The position numbers and the translations under genes are program-made. This document shows, one piece after another, positions 19,601-28,442 of a stretch of DNA of 64,000 bases. The stretch lies in the NCBI RefSeq assembly GCF_004786095.1, contig NZ_RHPJ01000002.1:434001-498000 (forward strand). The letters run 5' to 3'. Every line of letters starts with the position of its first letter. Positions within the stretch are counted from its first letter, which is position 1. This DNA is from Serinibacter arcticus. Lineage in GTDB: Bacteria > Actinomycetota > Actinomycetes > Actinomycetales > Beutenbergiaceae. Below the pieces are notes generated by a model. That model made no database searches and was not told the DNA's origin. It worked only from the letters and a program-made list of their open reading frames with translations.

Positions 19601-19738
19601 AAGGAGATGGCGTGGGTCTCCTCGGCCGGGGTCTCGACGGGGTGGGAGGAGAACGGGCGCCGCGAGTACCGCGCGTCCCTGCCGGTCGCCCGCGACGCCA
19701 TGGCCGCGTTCCTGGAGCGCCTCACGCGCATCCCCTGA
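16607..19738 (+). CDS. Secreted SLH-anchored alpha/beta-hydrolase protein A
   Basis: This is a 1043-residue secreted protein. A signal peptide ends near residue 42 (PASA). An N-terminal domain of about 80 residues (WTVERVGEAYEVTVELD) has no family I know. An alpha/beta-hydrolase core follows (VVMIAHGRG; nucleophile GLLGHSRGGEAV near residue 309; likely His in MGANHNYF). After a beta-rich middle region comes a Calx-beta-like domain at about 725-830 (VREGNGPGIALVPVRL). Three SLH repeats end the protein (about 855-1043). The substrate is unknown; esters at the cell surface are plausible. The neighbour 19956-23093 is a full-length paralogue. Codon use is somewhat less strict here than in that paralogue. 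Confidence 0.85.
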   Translation: MTAARPRPTGDRRCRRGRGLAVVAVAALAATTALLAVPASAEPEAWGDGWTVERVGEAYEVTVELDGPLEIRAAAPAVMVDGEEVGVAVVSEDGATLTTVTDDPAVLQAADIEAGWSGEGGLTTDAARASVVRDPDAATQARPFAEVDPDRMTYDIATLDYDLGPQVPLRGIPGRMGELAAQVTYPVNAAGRRPVVMIAHGRGPICTTADSGVAVETQSYPCALDEAEVAAQTGFASLATDLAEDGYVVVAMRTNAVAAWDASVPDRGAAARAGQILAHLDLLARVEAGTAEGGAPVVLRGKVDLSDIGLLGHSRGGEAVVRATQLAAIEGRSGIRSVMLLAPTDMGRLTLPDVPTYTMLPYCDGDLVTLQGQHYYEDSRYAFDDDVLRATSLVMGANHNYFNSALPGGELPDPIRDDLPLPWVGDDWDRQIAAKAPVDPACSRDGDGDGDVVGSERLTAQEQVDVRDRFASAWFRLTLGAEAGLLDLFDGSDHVPQELLASGVEVTTVATMPRSARVDLAPMTAASSAVAPIGGATARICASLPGTPAAASLPACADVPPSRAPHWAPTLNVLSTPAGRMLDLRWTSTGGGIRIRLPQPVDARAYEALSFRAALAPDSTSVPRMRVIVSDTAGNEAVLADASLDAALQPLPGRAAPMAKTLLRTVRLPVDLPPGSAVDLSRIAEVRLEGTSSTGAVLVSDVALSTPDVGGPNGQALPQLRLQELEVREGNGPGIALVPVRLASPAPVPVTASVETVTERGPDAQPAVRTVTFEPGQTCAVLAVALVGDRLESPAARRAVVVSAAEVEGAVGAVPWTLLTVLEDDGAPATRTRPAIPPLPPETAIRTDPCGRTSGELFRDVPTGMLFHESMAWLAVTGVTTGWSTPSGPEYRPLTPVARDAMAAFLYRFAGSPAYTPPSTSPFVDVATTNVYYKEIAWLRERGISTGWETAAGREFRPYEAVARDAMAAFLYRFAGSPTFQAPTASPFADVLTDQQHFKEMAWVSSAGVSTGWEENGRREYRASLPVARDAMAAFLERLTRIP

Positions 19739-19955
19739 CGGTGGGCGGGGGCGCAGCGCCACGCCGGACCCGTTCGACTGTGAACGTTTCCAGCGTGAGA
19801 CACGAATCCCGCAGATCGAAACACGGACGTTCCACGAGGGAAACCGCCGGTCCTCATCGGCGGGGGATGGTGACGATGCCACCGCGCGCGGAGCACGCGC
19901 GCTCGGCACCGCCCGCGGCCCCGACGCCGCTCACCCTCCTGAAGGAGTTCCCCGC

Positions 19956-22900
19956 ATGAGACAGACCCCCGCACGCCGTCGATCACTGGGCTGGGGTGCC
20001 GCGATCGCCGCGGCCGCGCTCGTCGTGACGCCCGTGGCCGCGCACGCGGAGCCCGACGGCGGCGCCCCCGTCGTCGTCGAGGGCGACGGCTGGCAGGTCG
20101 AGCAGGTCAGCGGCCTCTACGAGGTCACCGTCGAGCTGGACGAGCAGCTCGAGATCCGCAGCGCCGCCCCCGCCGTGTTCGTGGACGGCGTCGAGGTCGG
20201 CAGCGCCGTGGAGTCCGCCGACGGCCTCAGCCTCACCGCCGTGACCGCCGATGCGAGCGTGCTGGACGCCGCGAGCGTCGAGGCCGGCTGGTCCGGTCAG
20301 CCGCTCGAGGACACCTCCTCCGCGCAGCACCAGGCCGCGCAGCCGCCGTCGCAGCAGCGCTCCACCGGCCCGCAGAGCACCGGCCCCGACGACGCCGCCG
20401 ACACCACGGACGTCACCGCCGCCGCCCGCGAGGTCCTCGAGGCCGACCCGACGGCGGACGGCGCGTTCACCGTCGCCCGCGCCGACTACGACCTGGGCGA
20501 CCAGGCCGTCGACCTGCAGGACATCGGCGGCATCAAGGGCGAGATGCGCGCCGCCGTCTACTACCCGGTCGAGGCCGAGGGCGAGCGCCCCGTCGTCGTC
20601 TTCCTGCACGGCCGCCACAGCTCGTGCGCCAACCCGACGCCGGCCACCCCGATCCCCAACCCGGCGCGCTACCCCTGCGCCCCGGGCCTCGTCGACATCC
20701 CGAGCTACCTCGGCTACGACGCCCCGGCGGAGACCCTGGCCTCGAACGGCTACGTCGTCGTCTCGGTCGCGGCCAACGCGATCAACTCCAACGACAACCA
20801 GCTCGCGCCCGACTACGGCGCCACGGCGCGCGGTGGACTGGTGCTGAGCCACCTCGACCTGCTCGCGCAGGCCAACACCGGCGCCGCCGCCGGCCTCTCG
20901 AGCGAGCTGACCGGCCGCCTCGACCTGGACCACGTGGGTCTGATGGGCCACTCCCGCGGGGGCGACGGCGTCGTCCGCGCCGCCCTGATGAACGACGCGC
21001 TCGAGCAGCCGTACGGCATCGAGTCGGTGCTGCCGCTGGCGCCCGTCGACTTCGGCCGCCTCAGCCTCCCGAACGTCCCCACCTACACGCTGCTGCCGTA
21101 CTGCGACGGCGACGTCGTCAACCTGCAGGGTCAGCACTTCTACGAGGACTCGCGCCAGGCGTTCGACGACGGCGTGCTCCGCACCACCGGCCTCGTGATG
21201 GGCGCGAACCACAACTTCTTCAACACCAACTGGACCCCCGGCCTGTACCCGTACGCGGTGTCCGACGACTGGGCCGCGCAGGACCGCCAGCAGGTCAACC
21301 CGGTCTGCGGGCAGAGCGCCGAGTCGCGCCTCGCGCCCGCCGAGCAGTACAACCTGGGCGACGCCTACGTCTCCGGCTGGTTCATGCTGACGATGGGCGG
21401 GCAGGACGAGTTCCTCCCGATGTTCGACGGTTCCGGCGCGGTGCCGGCCGCCGTCGGCGACGCCGAGGTCCACACGGTCGCCGCCCAGGCCGGCGCGAGC
21501 CAGCTCGACGTCGCCCCGCTGATGGCGCCCTCCACGCGCGTCACCGTCCAGGGCGCCGCGACGGCGACCTACTGCGCCTCGCTCGACGGGCGTCCGTTCC
21601 CGCAGCAGACCCCGGCGTGCGCGCAGCAGGCCAACGTGACCAGCTCGCAGGCGCCGCACTGGACCCCGATGCGGTTCGCGCCGTCGGCCCCGGCCGGGCA
21701 GATGCTCGACCTGCGGTGGACCGCGGCGGGCGGCGGCGTGCGCATCGCGCTCCCGTCCGACCAGCGTGACGTCTCGGGCTTCGAGAACCTGTCCTTCCGC
21801 GCCGCCCCCGGCCAGCTCACCACCGGCGCCCAGGACCTCACGGTCTCGGTGCTCGACGGTCAGGGCCGCACCGCGACGTTCACCGCCTCGCAGGTCAGCG
21901 ACGCGCTCGCGCCGCTGCCCGGCACGGCCACCCCGCTGAAGAAGACCTACCTGCGCACCGTCACGCACCCCGTCGCCGACCTGGTCGGCATCGACCTGAC
22001 GGACGTCCGCCAGATCCGCCTGGGCGGCGTGGGCGACGCCGGAGCGGCCTACGTCTCCGACGTCGCGTTCTCGACGCCGGACGTCGGCTCCGTGGCCGAG
22101 CTCGGCCTGCCGAGCCTCACCGTGGGCGACGCGTACGTCAACGAGGGCAACGGCCCCGGCGAGGCGCTCGTCGGCGTCACGCTCTCGGCGCCGAGCGAGA
22201 CGCCCGTCACCGCCTACGTCGAGGCCATCGGCGGCGCGGGCACGGTCGGCGCGCAGCGCCTGGCCTCGTCCGTCACGTTCGCACCGGGCCAGACCTGCCT
22301 CGCGTTCGCCGTCCCGCTCGAGGGCGACCGCCGCCCCTCGCTCGTGGCGACGACGTCGATCGCCGTCACCGCGGCGACCGTCACGAACGCCGTCACGGCC
22401 GACGCCTTCGGGCTCCTGACCGTGCGCGAGGACGACGCCGTGGTGCTCGCCGACGGCACGGTCGGCGAGATGGCGCCCGACCCCGGCCCGCAGACCGACC
22501 CGTGCGCCCCGCGTGCGGACCGCGTCTTCACGGACGTCGCGGCGAACAACCAGTTCGTCGACGAGATCAGCTGGCTCGTGGCCACGAAGATCACCACCGG
22601 CTGGGACACGCCCACCGGCAAGGAGTTCCGTCCGCTCGCCCCCGTGGCGCGCGACGCCATGGCCGCGTTCCTGTTCCGCTACGCCGGTTCGCCCGCGGAC
22701 TACGTGCCCCTGGCGACCTCGCCGTTCGTGGACGTGACGACGGACAACCAGTTCTACACGGAGATCTCCTGGCTGTACGAGCAGGAGATCAGCACCGGGT
22801 GGACGACGCCCGCGGGGCAGGAGTTCCGCCCGCTCGCACCGGTCAACCGCGACGCGATGGCGGCGTTCCTCTACCGCTTCGCCGACTCGCCCGCCGTCGA

Positions 22901-23093
22901 GCTGCCGACGACGTCGCCGTTCTCCGACGTCGCCACGGACAACCAGTTCTTCACCGAGATCGCCTGGCTGGCGCAGTCCGGCATCTCGACCGGGTGGCCG
23001 CAGGCCGACGGCACCGTGAAGTTCGAGCCGGTCGTCACGGTCAAGCGCGACGCGATGGCGGCGTTCCTGTTCCGCTACAGCCAGCTCGGCTGA
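19956..23093 (+). CDS. Secreted SLH-anchored alpha/beta-hydrolase protein B
   Basis: This is a 1045-residue paralogue of 16607-19738 with the same domain order. A signal peptide ends near residue 31 (AHAEP), followed by the WQVEQVSGLYEVTVELD domain and a Ser/Gln-rich linker. The hydrolase core has FLHGRHSS, LMGHSRGGDGVV (Ser near 331) and MGANHNFF. A Calx-beta-like domain (VNEGNGPGEALVGVTL) and three SLH repeats (855-1045) follow. I start at ATG 19956, which has GAAGGAG nine bases upstream and a proper signal peptide; the frame opens much earlier only because it runs through gene A out of frame. A strong terminator follows. Gene A and this gene are probably a tandem duplication. Confidence 0.87.
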   Translation: MRQTPARRRSLGWGAAIAAAALVVTPVAAHAEPDGGAPVVVEGDGWQVEQVSGLYEVTVELDEQLEIRSAAPAVFVDGVEVGSAVESADGLSLTAVTADASVLDAASVEAGWSGQPLEDTSSAQHQAAQPPSQQRSTGPQSTGPDDAADTTDVTAAAREVLEADPTADGAFTVARADYDLGDQAVDLQDIGGIKGEMRAAVYYPVEAEGERPVVVFLHGRHSSCANPTPATPIPNPARYPCAPGLVDIPSYLGYDAPAETLASNGYVVVSVAANAINSNDNQLAPDYGATARGGLVLSHLDLLAQANTGAAAGLSSELTGRLDLDHVGLMGHSRGGDGVVRAALMNDALEQPYGIESVLPLAPVDFGRLSLPNVPTYTLLPYCDGDVVNLQGQHFYEDSRQAFDDGVLRTTGLVMGANHNFFNTNWTPGLYPYAVSDDWAAQDRQQVNPVCGQSAESRLAPAEQYNLGDAYVSGWFMLTMGGQDEFLPMFDGSGAVPAAVGDAEVHTVAAQAGASQLDVAPLMAPSTRVTVQGAATATYCASLDGRPFPQQTPACAQQANVTSSQAPHWTPMRFAPSAPAGQMLDLRWTAAGGGVRIALPSDQRDVSGFENLSFRAAPGQLTTGAQDLTVSVLDGQGRTATFTASQVSDALAPLPGTATPLKKTYLRTVTHPVADLVGIDLTDVRQIRLGGVGDAGAAYVSDVAFSTPDVGSVAELGLPSLTVGDAYVNEGNGPGEALVGVTLSAPSETPVTAYVEAIGGAGTVGAQRLASSVTFAPGQTCLAFAVPLEGDRRPSLVATTSIAVTAATVTNAVTADAFGLLTVREDDAVVLADGTVGEMAPDPGPQTDPCAPRADRVFTDVAANNQFVDEISWLVATKITTGWDTPTGKEFRPLAPVARDAMAAFLFRYAGSPADYVPLATSPFVDVTTDNQFYTEISWLYEQEISTGWTTPAGQEFRPLAPVNRDAMAAFLYRFADSPAVELPTTSPFSDVATDNQFFTEIAWLAQSGISTGWPQADGTVKFEPVVTVKRDAMAAFLFRYSQLG

Positions 23094-23121
23094 CGGATCG
23101 CTCGCTGAACCGGCGCTGACA

Positions 23122-23163
23122 GCACGAAGGCCGGGCCCCCTCGCGGGGGTCCGGCCTTCGTGC
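23122..23163. terminator. Bidirectional terminator
   Basis: GCACGAAGGCCGG-CCCCC pairs with GGGGG-CCGGCCTTCGTGC around TCGC, with one mismatch. It lies between the convergent SLH gene and thioredoxin gene and could stop transcription from both sides. Confidence 0.9.
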
Positions 23164-23207
23164 TTCTCGTGCGTGGTGCGGTGCTCGCCAGGAGCGAGCG
23201 GGCGGGC

Positions 23208-23597
23208 TCAGCCCTCGACGGCGGCGGCCTTCTCGGCGGCCTCGCGCGTGGCGATGTCCGAGCGGACCGCGTCCATGTCGAGCTCGTTGACCTTGGTCAG
23301 GAGCTCCTCGAACGCGGCCGGGGGCAGCGCGCCGGAGGACCGGTGCACGAGGATCTGGTCGCGGAAGACCATGAGCGTCGGGATGGAGGAGATGCCGGCC
23401 TGGCCGGCGAGCTCCTGCTCGGCGTCGGTGTCGACCTTGCCGAACACGATGCCCTCGTGCTTCTCCGACGCGGCCGAGTAGGTGGGGGCGAACTGCTTGC
23501 ACGGGCCGCACCAGTCTGCCCAGAAGTCGACGACGACCGTGCCGTTGCCGGTGATGGTCTCGCCGAACGTGCTGGCCGTGAGGTCGATCGTGCTCAT
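23208..23597 (-). CDS. trxA: Thioredoxin
   Basis: This is a small disulfide reductase of 129 residues with the classic WADWCGPCK active site (Cys 30 and Cys 33), the cis-proline region SSIPTLMVF and the DTDAEQELA strand. A 20-residue alanine/glutamate-rich extension follows the normal thioredoxin end. ATG 23597 is chosen because AAGGAG lies eight bases before it. A GTG three codons upstream would touch the ribosome-binding site. The cofactor reductase gene is not in the window. The gene stands alone, convergent with the SLH gene. Confidence 0.95.
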   Translation of the reverse strand: MSTIDLTASTFGETITGNGTVVVDFWADWCGPCKQFAPTYSAASEKHEGIVFGKVDTDAEQELAGQAGISSIPTLMVFRDQILVHRSSGALPPAAFEELLTKVNELDMDAVRSDIATREAAEKAAAVEG

Positions 23598-23630
23598 GTC
23601 GCGCACTCCTTGAGGTCGGTGGTGGTTCTC

Positions 23631-24869
23631 CTACTCGACAACGCTCGCCGCAACGGCTTCATTCCGATCAGCGGCCGCGCTGCGACGCCCCCGCAGCGCC
23701 ATCGTCACGATCGTCACGACGACGGCGATCGCGCCCGCCCCGATCGTCACGAGGAACCCCTGGTGGGAGCCGTGCGCGTCGATCATCGGCCCGGCGATCG
23801 CCGAACCGCCGGCCACGCCGACGCCGAGCGCCGTACCGATCCACGTCAGGCCCTCGGTCAGCCGCTCGTGCGGCACGATCGCCTGCACCAGGGCGTTGCC
23901 GGTGATCAGCGTCGGTGCGATCGCGAGGCCGACCACCAGCATGACGCCGGCCAGGATCCACAGCGTGCTCGCGAAGAAGAACAGCGTGACGCCGACGGCG
24001 AGCGCGACCGTGCCGATCGCGAACCGCCGCCACAGCGAGCTGCGCCACGTGCGGGCGCCGTAGAACAGGCCGCCGACGAGGGAGCCGCCGGCGAAGCACG
24101 CCAGGATCACGCCCGACAGGCCCTTGCTCCCGGCCTCCTCGGCGAACGCGACGGTCGAGACGTCGGTGGCGCCGAAGATGGCGCCCATGCAGATGAACAC
24201 GACGATGAGCACGATCATCGCGGGGGAGCGCAGCAGCGACGGGCCGTGCCCGCCCTCGCGCCGACCGCTGGGCGCCGGTTCGGTGCTGCGCTGCGCGAGG
24301 AAGGCGTAGCCACCGATCACGGCGGCGACGACGGCGACGGCGATCCCCGCCGTCGGGTGGACCGTGGTGGCCAGGATCGTCGCGAGCACGGGCCCGACGA
24401 CGAACACGACCTCGTCCAGCACGGACTCCAGCGAGTACGCGGTGTGCAGCTCGGTCGGGTTGGCCACGACGGCGTTCCACCGCGTGCGCACCAGCGACCC
24501 GATGCTGCCCATGGTCGCGCCGACGATCGCGGCGAGCACGAACAGCACGAGCGTGGGTGACAGGCGCGTGGCCGCGATCGCGAGGAGCACCAGGGTGCCC
24601 ATGGAGATCGCGATCGCCGGCCGCATCACGCGCGCCTGGCCGTAGGTGTCGATCAGCTTGGCGATCTGCGGCGCCGCGATCGCCTGCGCGACGACGAACA
24701 CCGCCGCCACCTGGCCCGCCAGACCGTAGGACCCGTAGAGCTGGGAGTCCGAGACCATCAGCACGATCCCGATGCCGACCATCGAGATCGGCAGCCGCGC
24801 GAACAGGGCCGCGGAGGAGAACTGCCACGCGCCGGGCTTGCTCAGGATCTGCTTGTACGGGTTCGCCAC
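23631..24869 (-). CDS. MFS transporter
   Basis: This is a 412-residue major facilitator protein with 12 expected helices. It resembles drug-efflux-type members: an N-terminal half with ARLPISMVGIGIVLMV, a central charged loop (QRSTEPAPSGRREGGHGP) and a C-terminal half with GLAIAPTLITGNALVQAIVP. The cargo is unknown. The start is taken as GTG 24869, since the first helix follows soon after. No clear ribosome-binding site precedes it, so the start is less certain. It lies 32 bases downstream of pgm and may be cotranscribed with it. An apparent fusion of the frame with upstream sequence is a shadow of pgm. Confidence 0.85.
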   Translation of the reverse strand: MANPYKQILSKPGAWQFSSAALFARLPISMVGIGIVLMVSDSQLYGSYGLAGQVAAVFVVAQAIAAPQIAKLIDTYGQARVMRPAIAISMGTLVLLAIAATRLSPTLVLFVLAAIVGATMGSIGSLVRTRWNAVVANPTELHTAYSLESVLDEVVFVVGPVLATILATTVHPTAGIAVAVVAAVIGGYAFLAQRSTEPAPSGRREGGHGPSLLRSPAMIVLIVVFICMGAIFGATDVSTVAFAEEAGSKGLSGVILACFAGGSLVGGLFYGARTWRSSLWRRFAIGTVALAVGVTLFFFASTLWILAGVMLVVGLAIAPTLITGNALVQAIVPHERLTEGLTWIGTALGVGVAGGSAIAGPMIDAHGSHQGFLVTIGAGAIAVVVTIVTMALRGRRSAAADRNEAVAASVVE

Positions 24870-24901
24870 GGGGGAGATTCTCGCACCGTCTACGTGGTCG
24901 G

Positions 24902-26581
24902 TTAGCCGATCGCGTCGGCGACGACGGCGCGCGCCGCGTCCTGCACCTGGACCAGGTGGTCGGCCGAGACGAAGGACTCGGCGTAGATCTTGTAGACGTC
25001 CTCCGTACCGGACGGGCGGGCGGCGAACCAGGCGTTCGCCGTCGTGACCTTGAGGCCGCCGATCGCGGCGCCGTTGCCCGGCGCGGTGACGAGGCGACCG
25101 GTGATCTCCTCGCCCGCGAGCGTGGTGGCGGTGACGGCGTCGGCCGAGAGGTCCTTCAGCTTGGCCTTCTCCTCGCGCGTGGCGACGGCGTCGACCCGCG
25201 CGTACCAGGACTCGCCGTGCTTCTCGACGAGCTTGGCGTGCGCGGCCGAGGGCGACTCGCCCGTCGTCGCGATGATCTCCGAGGCGAGCAGGTCGAGGAT
25301 GAACCCGTCCTTGTCGGTGGTCCAGACGGAGCCGTTGCGACGCAGGAAGGACGCGCCGGCGCTCTCCTCGCCGCCGAAGCCCATCGAGGTGTCGAGCAGG
25401 CCCTCGGCGAAGTACTTGAAGCCGACCGGCGTCTCGACCAGTGGGCGGCCGAGGTCCGCGGCGACCTTGTCGATGAGCGAGGAGGAGACGAGCGTCTTGC
25501 CGACGCCCGAGCGCTCCGACCAGCCGGTCCGCGTGCGGAACAGGTAGTCGATGGCGACGGCGAGGAAGTGGTTGGGGTTCATCAGCCCGCCGTCGGGCGT
25601 CACGACGCCGTGCCGGTCGGCGTCGCCGTCGTTGCCGGTGGCGATGTCGTACTTTCCGGCATTCGCACCATCGGGCGCCATCAGCTCGCGCAGCGAGGCC
25701 ATCGCGTACGGCGAGGAGCAGTCCATGCGGATCTTGCCGTCCCAGTCCAGCGTCATGAACGAGAACTGCGGGTCGGGCTCGGGGTGGATCACGGTGAGGT
25801 CGAGGCCGTAGCGCTCGCCGATCTCGGCCCAGTAGTCGACGGCGGCGCCGCCCAGGGTGTCGGCGGCGATGCGGACGCCGGCCGCGCGGATCGCCTCGAG
25901 GTCGATGATCGAGTCGAGGTCGTCGACGTAGGTGCTCATGTAGTCGTGCCTGGCGACGAGCTCGTGCGTGATCGCGCGCTCGTACGGGATCCGCTCGATC
26001 GAGGCGAGGCCGGCGCGGACCAGCTCGTTGGCGCGGCGCGCGATCCAGCCGGTGACGTCGCCGCCGGCCGGGCCGCCGTCGGTCCCGTTGTACTTGATGC
26101 CGCCGTCCGTGGGCGGGTTGTGCGACGGCGTGATGACGATGCCGTCGGCGATGCCGGGGCCGGCGGTGCGGACACCCTCGGACGTGGCCGCCCCGTTGTG
26201 CAGCAGGATCGAGTGCGAGACGGCGGGGGTCGGCGTGGAGGAGTCGCGCGCGTCGACACGCACCTGGACGCCCGCCGCGACGAGGACCTCGATGACCGTG
26301 CGCTGCGCCGGCTCGGACAGCGCGTGGGTGTCGCGGCCGACGTAGAGCGGTCCGTCGATGCCCTGCGCGCGGCGGAACTCCACGACGGCGGCGGCGATGG
26401 CCGCGACGTGGGTCTCCGTGAACGAGCCGTTCAGGCTCGTGCCGCGGTGGCCGGAGGTGCCGAACACCACCTGCTGGACCGGGTCCTCGGGGTTCGGGAC
26501 GAGGTCGTGGTACGCGCCGATCAGCGCGTCGACGTCGATGAGGTCCTCGGAGGTTGCGAGCTGGCCGGCGCGGGGATGCAT
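24902..26581 (-). CDS. pgm: Phosphoglucomutase (alpha-D-glucose phosphate-specific)
   Basis: This enzyme interconverts glucose 1-phosphate and glucose 6-phosphate, feeding glycogen and nucleotide-sugar synthesis. The 559 residues match the long Pgm family. FGTSGHRGTS lies near the N-terminus. The phosphoserine loop is TPSHNPP near residue 150, the metal loop is GNDGDADRHG near 320, the sugar loop is GFGGEESAGA, and the phosphate loop is ARPSGTEDVYK near the end. ATG 26581 is chosen because family similarity begins right after it; the frame runs on upstream without support. It is divergent from the DUF5926 gene. Confidence 0.96.
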   Translation of the reverse strand: MHPRAGQLATSEDLIDVDALIGAYHDLVPNPEDPVQQVVFGTSGHRGTSLNGSFTETHVAAIAAAVVEFRRAQGIDGPLYVGRDTHALSEPAQRTVIEVLVAAGVQVRVDARDSSTPTPAVSHSILLHNGAATSEGVRTAGPGIADGIVITPSHNPPTDGGIKYNGTDGGPAGGDVTGWIARRANELVRAGLASIERIPYERAITHELVARHDYMSTYVDDLDSIIDLEAIRAAGVRIAADTLGGAAVDYWAEIGERYGLDLTVIHPEPDPQFSFMTLDWDGKIRMDCSSPYAMASLRELMAPDGANAGKYDIATGNDGDADRHGVVTPDGGLMNPNHFLAVAIDYLFRTRTGWSERSGVGKTLVSSSLIDKVAADLGRPLVETPVGFKYFAEGLLDTSMGFGGEESAGASFLRRNGSVWTTDKDGFILDLLASEIIATTGESPSAAHAKLVEKHGESWYARVDAVATREEKAKLKDLSADAVTATTLAGEEITGRLVTAPGNGAAIGGLKVTTANAWFAARPSGTEDVYKIYAESFVSADHLVQVQDAARAVVADAIG

Positions 26582-26660
26582 GGCTCGATCCTGCCAGGTG
26601 GGGTGCTCGGTTGGACAGCGAACCGGGCGGAACGGCCCGCAGCAACTAGGCTCGTGACCC

Positions 26661-27599
26661 ATGGCCAAGAAGAACCGTCGCACCGACCGCCCGGGTGCCC
26701 GCCCCGCCGACTCCACGCGCCCCGGCGCGAAGCCCGCGAGCAACCCGCCCGCCCCGCCGAAGGTGAAGCGTCAGGTCGCGCCGTTCGTGGCCCGCCCGTT
26801 CGAGGGCCTGCCGAACGAGGCCGACTGGGTCGCGATGCGCGAGGTCGTCCCTGCCGCGTCCGCCCAGGTCCGCACCACCGCCGAGCACGGCGCGCGCGAG
26901 GTCACCATCGTCAGCCTCCTGCCCGACCTGCTGCCCGCGCTGCACCGCGAGGACGGCGTCGTCCTGGTGGCGCTGCAGACCGTCGGCTCCAGCGGTGACG
27001 CGAGCCGCGACGTCGCCGACGCCCTCCTCCAGGCGCTCGAGCTCGAGCCCGGCGCCGGACTCGGCTCGGTCGACCTGCCCGAGCCCGGCCCGCGGCTGCA
27101 GGACGTGCTCGACCTGACCGTCCCGTTCGAGGTCACGGTCCACGACACGTTCGACTACTGGGTGACCGAGTCGGAGAAGTCCGAGAAGGACGTCACCGAC
27201 GCGCTCGAGAGCGCGAACGAGATGATCGTCCCGACCGTCGCCGTCGACGTGCCCGCGGGCCTCGGCTCCGCGTACTGGTGCCGCATGAACGGCAAGGAGT
27301 TCCTGCGCTGGTCGGTGCCCGGCTCGGAGGAGGAGACGCTCGACGCGCTCGCCCGCCTCCAGGCCGCGCGCACGTCATCGCTCGACGACGACGCCCGCCT
27401 CATCGGCGCGTTCCGCACCTGCGGCGTCCTCGTCCCGGTGTGGGAGCTGGCCCGCGGGACCGAGGCCGACGAGCTGGCCCCGTCCGTCGCGGCGCTCGGC
27501 TCACGGCTGCAGGACGCGATCGACACCACCGACCCGCTGACCTCCGACCAGCGCCGTGCGCGCGCCGGCCTCGTGTCGCGACAGGTCAACCTCCGATAA
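26661..27599 (+). CDS. DUF5926 family protein
   Basis: This is a 312-residue soluble protein of a family widespread in actinobacteria, with unknown function. It begins with a Lys/Arg-rich and Pro-rich tail (MAKKNRRTDRPGARPA) that could bind nucleic acid. The conserved core includes FVARPFEGLPNEADWVAMRE, VHDTFDYWV and GRF-like C-terminal helices. It lies 27 bases upstream of the glycosyltransferase gene and is probably in the same transcript. The family name is from recognition of the sequence pattern. Confidence 0.8.
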   Translation: MAKKNRRTDRPGARPADSTRPGAKPASNPPAPPKVKRQVAPFVARPFEGLPNEADWVAMREVVPAASAQVRTTAEHGAREVTIVSLLPDLLPALHREDGVVLVALQTVGSSGDASRDVADALLQALELEPGAGLGSVDLPEPGPRLQDVLDLTVPFEVTVHDTFDYWVTESEKSEKDVTDALESANEMIVPTVAVDVPAGLGSAYWCRMNGKEFLRWSVPGSEEETLDALARLQAARTSSLDDDARLIGAFRTCGVLVPVWELARGTEADELAPSVAALGSRLQDAIDTTDPLTSDQRRARAGLVSRQVNLR

Positions 27600-27626
27600 A
27601 GAGAAGCGCTGGGTAGGGTAAGCATC

Positions 27627-28442
27627 GTGGACGTAGACACCGGTTCGAACCGCGATCCGCTGCGCGTCGTCCGGGCCCGGGGTGTCAGTGCCCGGGTGAC
27701 GGGCGACGGCGGGGCGGCCCCCGCCCGGAGCCAGCGCGTCGCCGCGATCATCCCCGCGAAGGACGAGTCCGAGCGCATCGCCGCGACGATCCGCTCCGCC
27801 CGTTCGATCCCCAACGTCGACCTCGTCCTCGTGGTCGACGACGGCAGCGAGGACGACACCCAGCACGTCGCGCGCGCCGCGGGAGCCGTCGTCGTGCGCC
27901 ACTCCCACAACCGGGGCAAGGCCTCGGCGATGGAGACGGGCGCCGCCGTCGCCGCGATGCGCGACGCCGCCGACCAGCCGCCGCGCCTGCTGCTGTTCAT
28001 CGACGCCGACCTCGCCGACACGGCCGTCAACACCGCCCCCCTGGTGCCGCCGGTGCTGGCCGGGAAGGCCGACCTCGCCGTCGCCGTCCTGCCGCCGCAG
28101 GCCGGGGCCGGCGGTCACGGCATCGTGCTCGGGCTGGCGCGCAAGGCGATCCAGGGCGTGTCCGGCTGGACGCCGAAGGCGCCGCTGTCGGGTCAGCGCT
28201 GCATCACGCGCGAGGCCTTCGAGGCCGCGACGCCGCTCGCGCGCGGCTGGGGCGTGGAGACCGGCATGACGCTGGACCTGCTGGAGCAGGGCTTCGGCGT
28301 CGTGGAGGTGCCGTGCGACCTGCGGCACCGCGCGAGCGGGTCCGACCTGCGCGGCTACCTGCACCGCGCCGCGCAGTACCGCGACATCGCATACGCGATC
28401 GCGGTGCGCCGCGTGCGGCGCTACCCGGCCGAGCGCCCCTGA
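27627..28442 (+). CDS. Family 2 glycosyltransferase
   Basis: This is a 271-residue GT-A fold glycosyltransferase. The donor-binding start VAAIIPAKDESERIAATI, the VVDDGSEDDT loop, HNRGKASAM and the metal-binding-type FIDADL are all present. There is no large hydrophobic segment, so it is cytoplasmic or peripheral. Proteins of this type next to DUF5926 often act on lipid or cell-wall glycan precursors, including glucosyl-3-phosphoglycerate synthase-like enzymes. The acceptor is not deducible. The start GTG 27627 has only a weak ribosome-binding site. Its last 22 bases overlap the 3' end of the convergent membrane-protein gene. Confidence 0.85.
   Translation: MDVDTGSNRDPLRVVRARGVSARVTGDGGAAPARSQRVAAIIPAKDESERIAATIRSARSIPNVDLVLVVDDGSEDDTQHVARAAGAVVVRHSHNRGKASAMETGAAVAAMRDAADQPPRLLLFIDADLADTAVNTAPLVPPVLAGKADLAVAVLPPQAGAGGHGIVLGLARKAIQGVSGWTPKAPLSGQRCITREAFEAATPLARGWGVETGMTLDLLEQGFGVVEVPCDLRHRASGSDLRGYLHRAAQYRDIAYAIAVRRVRRYPAERP

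Noticed and set aside
24870-26645. Apparent fusion of the MFS transporter with a long N-terminal part
   Set aside because: The extra part is an out-of-frame reading of pgm, which has every catalytic motif in its own frame.
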